From: CAYORM01 sp964406375
GTDB lineage: Bacteria; Pseudomonadota; Alphaproteobacteria; DSM-16000; Inquilinaceae
DNA: 56,657 nucleotides
Assembly: GCA_964406375.1 (NCBI GenBank)
Contig: CAYORM010000017.1
Location: 1 to 56,657, forward strand
Direction: 5' to 3'
The notes beneath the pieces were generated by a model. The model did not search any database and was not told the origin of the DNA. It worked only from the letters and a program-made list of their open reading frames with translations. The position numbers were made by a program, and so were the translations under genes. The number at the start of each line of letters is the position of its first letter. The stretch's first letter is position 1. This document shows, piece by piece, positions 52,287 to 56,657 of the stretch.

Positions 52287-53567
52287 ATGACCGGCGAGGC
52301 CGCAATCGGAGCATTGTGCCGCGATTGCGGCGTCCGGCCACCCGCGGGATCAGCGCGCTGCCCCGCCTGCGGATCGCCGCGGCTGCTGCGCCACCCGGAG
52401 CTGTACCGGCTGACCATAGCGCATCTCGATTGCGATGCGTTCTATGCGAGCGTCGAGAAGCGCGACAGGCCGGACCTCGCCCATCGTCCGGTGATCGTCG
52501 GCGGCGGGCGTCGCGGCGTGGTGGCGGCGGCCTGCTACATCGCGCGACTGTCGGGCGTGCGCTCGGCCATGCCGATGTTCCAGGCGCTCGAACTCTGCCC
52601 GGACGCGGTGGTGCTGCGGCCGGAGATGGCGCGCTATGCCGAGGTATCGCGGCAGATCCGCGCGCTCATGCTCGAGCTGACGCCGCGGGTGCAGCCGCTC
52701 TCGCTCGACGAGGCCTATCTCGACCTGGCGGGGACGGAGGCGCTCGGGGGCGGCAGCGCCGCCGAGAAGCTGGCGGCGCTCGCCCGGCGTATCGATCGCG
52801 AGATCGGTATCGGCGTGTCAATCGGACTCGCCCCCAACAAGATGCTGGCGAAGATCGCCTCCGATCTCGACAAGCCGCGAGGCTTTGCGGTGATCGGTGC
52901 CGCTGAGGCCGAGGCATTCCTCGCCCCGCGACCGGTCACCATCCTGCCGGGCGTCGGCCGCGTCACCGCGGCACGGCTCGCGGCCGACGGGATCCATACC
53001 GTCGGCGATCTGGCGCGCGTCAGCGAATCGGCTCTCATCCGGCGGCACGGCCGGTTCGGCCACCGGCTGCATGCCTTCTCCCGCGGGCTCGACACACGGC
53101 CGGTCGATCCGGAGGAGGAGACCGTCAGCGTCTCGGCCGAGACCACCTTCGCCGACGACATCGCCGCACCCGCGGCGCTCAAGCGGGCGCTGATGCCGCT
53201 CTGCGAACGTGTCGCCGCTCGGCTCAAGCGCAAGGATCTCGCTGGGCGTACCGTCGTCCTGAAGCTGAAGACGCGCCAGTTCCGCCTGCTCACCCGCAGC
53301 CGCCAGCTTCGTGACCCGACGCAGCTCGCGGCGACGATCCACGCTGCGGCGGCCGAGCTGGTCGAGCGGGCGGCCACGGGCGAGCGCTTCCGCCTCATCG
53401 GCGTCGCCTGCACCGATCTCGTGCCCGGGCGCCTCGCCGATCCGCCCGACCTTCTCGATCCGACACCGGTGCGTCGGCGGGCGGTCGACGAGGCCGTCGA
53501 GGCGGTGCGTGCGCGCTATGGCGGCGGGGCGATCAGCCGCGGGTTGCCCGGCCGGCCGCCCCGGTGA
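52287..53567 (+). CDS. dinB: DNA polymerase IV (DinB) with N-terminal zinc ribbon
   Basis: Error-prone Y-family polymerase, 426 aa. The N-terminus adds a CxxC-x10-CxxC ribbon (Cys11, 14, 25, 28) before the polymerase fold (AHLDCDAFYASVEKRD, catalytic Asp48; SLDEAYLDL, Asp141/Glu142; GIGVSIGLAPNKMLAKIASD). A little-finger domain follows. The C-terminus reads DPPDLLDP rather than a canonical QLxLF clamp motif. The ATG at 52287 has GGAAGGA at good distance; an in-frame ATG at 52206 has less support. No alphaproteobacterial LexA box (GTTC-N7-GTTC) is evident upstream. Confidence 0.93.
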   Translation: MTGEAAIGALCRDCGVRPPAGSARCPACGSPRLLRHPELYRLTIAHLDCDAFYASVEKRDRPDLAHRPVIVGGGRRGVVAAACYIARLSGVRSAMPMFQALELCPDAVVLRPEMARYAEVSRQIRALMLELTPRVQPLSLDEAYLDLAGTEALGGGSAAEKLAALARRIDREIGIGVSIGLAPNKMLAKIASDLDKPRGFAVIGAAEAEAFLAPRPVTILPGVGRVTAARLAADGIHTVGDLARVSESALIRRHGRFGHRLHAFSRGLDTRPVDPEEETVSVSAETTFADDIAAPAALKRALMPLCERVAARLKRKDLAGRTVVLKLKTRQFRLLTRSRQLRDPTQLAATIHAAAAELVERAATGERFRLIGVACTDLVPGRLADPPDLLDPTPVRRRAVDEAVEAVRARYGGGAISRGLPGRPPR

Positions 53568-53575
53568 TGGCCGCG

Positions 53576-54418
53576 TCAGCGGCAATCGGGCACAGGCAGC
53601 GCCTCGATCTCCACTAGCCGTGCGCGGATCCCGAAATCGGAATAGGCGAGCACGACGTCGTCGCTGACGCCGTTCTCGTAAAAGCGCATCGTCACCTCGA
53701 CGCTCGGCAGTTCGGCCGCGACCGCCGGCGGGTAATAGGCGGTGACGATCCGGTGCGACGGGCCCTCGAGCAGCGGATCGTCGAGCGACGGCGGCGCGTC
53801 GACCGGCCGGCCGATGATCGCGGCGACATATTCCGGGCCGGTCTCCTCGGTGCCGGCATAGAGCGTACCGGTGAACATCGATGCGCCGTCCCGGATCGCG
53901 GCGATCAGCTCGGCCGCGAAATAGGTCGGGAACAGCGTGCCGGGCGGCAGCGCGATCGTCTCGGCCGATGGCCGCCGGAGCCGGGCCGTCCCGCCCTTGT
54001 CCGAATCAAGCGAGGCCTCGCCGCGAAGCTCCGACTGGATGAGCTCGCCGGAGGAGGAATCGAGCGCGAAGGTCAATTCGCGCCCGTCCCGCGACTCCCA
54101 GGTGGAGTAGGAGGTCCGCCAGCGCACATCCGGACCCGAGGCGTAGAGGATCTGCGTGTCGTAGGTCTGCTCGACGATCCAGCCATCGCAGACGTCCTGC
54201 AGGCTGAAGGTCATGGTGCCGGCGACATCCACCACCACCGGCTGCGACCGCCCGCCGGCGAGATCGAGGTCATAGACGGCGCGATGCGGCCGGATGGCGT
54301 CGATCGGCGGGGCCGCGAGGGCCACGGGCGCGGCCGCCACGGCCACCGCCAGCAGCCCGGCCGAGGGCAGGAGACGGCAAGGAACGCGGCGCTGCGGGGA
54401 GGGAAGGGCGGGCGGCAT
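53576..54418 (-). CDS. eipB: Cell-envelope integrity protein EipB (DUF1849) family
   Basis: Periplasmic beta-spiral protein, 280 aa. A signal peptide (to about residue 35, ending ALAAPP) is followed by HRAVYDLDLAGG and VDVAGTMTFSLQDVCDGW. ARLVEIEALPVPDCR is at the C-terminus. Two cysteines (about 78 and 279) match the conserved disulfide of the family. EipB in Brucella supports outer-membrane integrity. Convergent with dinB 8 bp away. Confidence 0.9.
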   Translation of the reverse strand: MPPALPSPQRRVPCRLLPSAGLLAVAVAAAPVALAAPPIDAIRPHRAVYDLDLAGGRSQPVVVDVAGTMTFSLQDVCDGWIVEQTYDTQILYASGPDVRWRTSYSTWESRDGRELTFALDSSSGELIQSELRGEASLDSDKGGTARLRRPSAETIALPPGTLFPTYFAAELIAAIRDGASMFTGTLYAGTEETGPEYVAAIIGRPVDAPPSLDDPLLEGPSHRIVTAYYPPAVAAELPSVEVTMRFYENGVSDDVVLAYSDFGIRARLVEIEALPVPDCR

Positions 54419-54500
54419 GCAGACCTCGCGGTGTGACGGGAGAGTGTGGGTCTTCCCGTGCCCGAATGGAACCGCCCAGAACAGGGGTCGCGCGACGCCG

Positions 54501-56294
54501 TCAGCCCTTGGGCAGGTCGAGCTTGATGTGCAGCTCCTTCAGCCGCGCCTGATCGACCGGTGCCGGCGCCCCCATCAGCAGATCCTCGGCCCGCTGGTTG
54601 AGCGGGAAGGCGATGACCTCGCGAATGTTGGGCTCGTCGGCGAGCAGCATGACGATCCGGTCGATCCCGGGCGCCGAGCCGCCATGCGGCGGCGCACCGA
54701 ACTTCATCGCCGACAGCATGCCGCCGAAGCGTGCCTCCAGCTCCGCCGCCGAGTAGCCGGCGATAGCGAAGGCCTTGTACATGATCTCCGGCCGGTGGTT
54801 CCGGATCGCGCCGGAGGAGAGCTCGACGCCGTTGCAGACGATGTCGTACTGATAGGCCTTGATCGTCAGCGGGTCCTGCGTCTCCAGCGCCTCGAGCCCG
54901 CCCTGCGGCATCGAGAACGGGTTGTGGCTGAAATCGATCGCCCCCGTCTCCTCGTTCAGCTCGTACATCGGGAAATCGACGATCCAGCAGAAGGCGAAGA
55001 CGGAGGTGTCGATCAGCTCCATCTCCTGCCCGATCCGGGTGCGGGCGAGTCCCGCCATCTTCGCCGCGGCCGGTGCCTGGTCGGCGACGAAGAAGACGGC
55101 GTCACCGTCCTCGGCAGCGGTGGCCTCGCGCAGTGCCGCCTGCGCCGCCTCCGGCAGGAACTTGGCGATCGGGCCCTTGCCGCTGCCGCCCTCGAAGACG
55201 ACATAGCCGAGCCCGGGGGCACCCTGCTCCTGCGCCCAGCCATTGAGCTTGTCGAAGAAGCTGCGCGGCCGCGTCGCGGCAGCCGGCGCCCGGATCGCCC
55301 GGACGACGCCGCCGCGCTCGACCACGCTCTTGAACGCCCGGAAGGTCACGTCCTCGCGGGTGAAGACGTCGCTGACGTCACGGATCTCGAGCGGGTTGCG
55401 CAGATCCGGCTTGTCGGTGCCGTAGCGCAGCATCGCCTCGGCGAAGGGGATGCGCGGGAAGGGGCCCGGCCGCACGGTGCGCGGCGTGCCGGAAGCGTCG
55501 CCGAACTCCTCGAAGATGCCGCGCAGCACCGGCTCGATCGCGGCGAACACGTCCTCCTGCGTGACGAAGCTCATCTCGAAATCGAGCTGGTAGAACTCGC
55601 CCGGGCTGCGATCGGCGCGGCTGTCCTCGTCCCGGAAGCAGGGGGCGATCTGGAAATACCGGTCGAAGCCCGACATCATCAGCAGCTGCTTGAACATCTG
55701 CGGCGCCTGGGGCAGCGCGTAGAACTTGCCGGGGTGCTGGCGGGCCGGCACCAGGAAGTCGCGCGCACCCTCGGGGCTGGTCGCCGTCAGGATCGGCGTC
55801 TGGAACTCCTGGAAGCCCTGGGCGATCATCCGCTGACGGATCGAGGCGATGACCTTGCTGCGCAGCAGGATGTTGCGCTGCATCTTCTGCCGGCGCAGGT
55901 CGAGGAAGCGGTAGCGCAGCCGTACCTCTTCGCCGGCATCCTCATCAGAGGCCACCTGCAGCGGCAGGACCGCAGCATGCGACTGCACCGTGAGATCGGC
56001 GATCTTCACCTCGACACCACCGGTCGGCAGCTTCTCGTTGACCGTCTCGGGGCTGCGGCGCACCACGGTCCCGGTGATGGTCACGACGCTCTCGACACGC
56101 AGCGCCTCGGCCGTGCCGAACACCGGGCTGTCGGTGTCTATGACACATTGCGTCAGCCCGTAATGATCGCGCAGGTCGATGAACAGCAGATTGCCGTGGT
56201 CGCGCTTGCGATGGATCCAGCCGGACAGGCGGACGGTCTCGCCGGCGTGGTCGGGGCGGAGCTCGCCGCAGCTATGGGTGCGGTAGGGATGCAT
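54501..56294 (-). CDS. aspS: Aspartyl-tRNA synthetase
   Basis: Charges tRNA-Asp, and possibly tRNA-Asn in organisms without AsnRS. 597 aa: an N-terminal OB fold (LSGWIHRKRDHGNLLFIDLRDHYG), the class II core with QAPQMFKQLLMMSGFDRYFQ, CFRDEDSRADR, MLRYGTDKPDLRNPLEI, a bacterial GAD insert and motif 3 GSAPGIDRIVMLL. The ATG at 56294 gives the usual MHPYRTHSCGEL start; the longer frame is unsupported. Divergent from rnd. Confidence 0.96.
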   Translation of the reverse strand: MHPYRTHSCGELRPDHAGETVRLSGWIHRKRDHGNLLFIDLRDHYGLTQCVIDTDSPVFGTAEALRVESVVTITGTVVRRSPETVNEKLPTGGVEVKIADLTVQSHAAVLPLQVASDEDAGEEVRLRYRFLDLRRQKMQRNILLRSKVIASIRQRMIAQGFQEFQTPILTATSPEGARDFLVPARQHPGKFYALPQAPQMFKQLLMMSGFDRYFQIAPCFRDEDSRADRSPGEFYQLDFEMSFVTQEDVFAAIEPVLRGIFEEFGDASGTPRTVRPGPFPRIPFAEAMLRYGTDKPDLRNPLEIRDVSDVFTREDVTFRAFKSVVERGGVVRAIRAPAAATRPRSFFDKLNGWAQEQGAPGLGYVVFEGGSGKGPIAKFLPEAAQAALREATAAEDGDAVFFVADQAPAAAKMAGLARTRIGQEMELIDTSVFAFCWIVDFPMYELNEETGAIDFSHNPFSMPQGGLEALETQDPLTIKAYQYDIVCNGVELSSGAIRNHRPEIMYKAFAIAGYSAAELEARFGGMLSAMKFGAPPHGGSAPGIDRIVMLLADEPNIREVIAFPLNQRAEDLLMGAPAPVDQARLKELHIKLDLPKG

Positions 56295-56411
56295 GCGCGG
56301 GTCTCGGCAGCGGGATCGACGGGACGGTTCCGAGCGCGATCTCGGGACCGCGCAAATGGCCATCCGCCGGCCGGCAATGTCAAGCCGTGCCCCCGTGGCG
56401 CGGCGCCGCGC

Positions 56412-56447
56412 CCGATACGCTTGACCGGCGGTGCCAGAGCGTATCGG
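56412..56447. promoter_or_regulatory. 10-bp inverted repeat in the aspS/rnd divergent region
   Basis: Perfect arms CCGATACGCT (56412-56421) and AGCGTATCGG (56438-56447) with a 16-bp spacer that itself contains ACC-GGC-GGT. TTGACC (56421-56426) lies at the inner edge and could be a -35. Candidate operator or hairpin. Confidence 0.45.
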
Positions 56448-56485
56448 CGGTAGGCGGCACGGGGTCGGCTTGCTAAGCAGGGGCG

Positions 56486-56657
56486 ATGACCCCGATCACC
56501 ACGACCGACGCGCTCGCCGCCTTCTGCTCCGAGATGGCCCGGGCCGACTACATCACCATCGACACCGAGTTCATGCGCGAGAGCAGCTTCTGGCCGAAGC
56601 TGTGCCTGGTGCAGATCGCGGGGCCCCACCGGGCGGCGGCGATCGACCCGCTCGCCC
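56486..56657 (+). CDS. rnd: Ribonuclease D, N-terminal part (cut by window end)
   Basis: 3'-5' exoribonuclease of tRNA maturation. Only 57 codons are in the window. The start MTPITTTDALAAFCSEMARADY and the DEDD exonuclease motif TIDTEFMRE followed by LCLVQIAG are diagnostic. AGGGG precedes the ATG at 56486. Truncated by the window only. Confidence 0.9.
   Translation, partial: MTPITTTDALAAFCSEMARADYITIDTEFMRESSFWPKLCLVQIAGPHRAAAIDPLA

Overview
This 56.7 kb window is GC-rich chromosomal DNA from an Alphaproteobacterium. The best guess is a Rhodospirillales-like or related lineage. This rests on gene content: a divK-pleD pair, an EipB/DUF1849 envelope protein, the PhaR type of PHA regulator, a plsY-dprA-topA-rnr string, a zinc-ribbon DinB and a short-lid adenylate kinase. 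Nearly all genes are tightly packed with 4-bp ATGA/GTGA overlaps. I see no transposase, integrase, phage gene or CRISPR array. Most long antisense ORFs are GC-driven shadows.

Layout. 1-1417: the 3' end of secY followed by adk, the tail of a ribosomal-protein (spc) operon that ends unexpectedly here. 1475-3787: an MHYT-PAS-GAF histidine kinase. 3921-8462: a polyhydroxyalkanoate (PHA) locus. On the minus strand a small coiled-coil (PhaE/phasin-like) ORF, a PhaC-like polymerase, thiolase phaA and reductase phaB run as one operon, divergent from the regulator phaR. 8478-10666: a GGDEF/EAL protein, then bacterioferritin. 10663-14993: glycogen genes glgX-malQ, with malQ overlapping bfr. 15108-18186: a membrane-anchored coiled-coil protein, a secreted protein and a LysE-type exporter. 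18473-21909: a propionyl/acetyl-CoA carboxylase alpha chain, a small HEPN-like protein, acylphosphatase and lipB. 22003-25987: tRNA-Leu(GAG), the malic enzyme maeB and the Mg transporter mgtE.

26254-31190 is an uptake operon: a PhyH-type Fe(II)/2-oxoglutarate dioxygenase with a XylFGH-like (CUT2) sugar ABC transporter, preceded by two LacI-family-like operators. 31227-31988 is a methyltransferase. 32271-39152 is a second uptake operon: a BMP/PnrA-type ABC transporter (binding protein, ATPase, two permeases), a glutamine-synthetase-like ligase and an N-formylglutamate amidohydrolase-like enzyme. These two operons are the main accessory content. Their substrates cannot be read from sequence alone.

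39188-56657 is mostly housekeeping: a Sua5-type tRNA t6A enzyme, a HisN-like phosphatase, plsY, dprA, topA, rnr, an S41 protease lipoprotein, rpmG, pleD/divK, a zinc-ribbon dinB, eipB, aspS and the start of rnd.

Most interesting points: a 245-bp out-of-frame overlap between a possible PHA synthase partner and phaC; the BMP-transporter/GS-like/FGase-like operon; the dioxygenase/sugar-transporter operon with paired operators; a HEPN-like RxxxxH protein beside the carboxylase; a bacterioferritin with a substituted ferroxidase ligand; and several perfect inverted repeats in divergent promoter regions. No wholly new multi-gene system is proven here.
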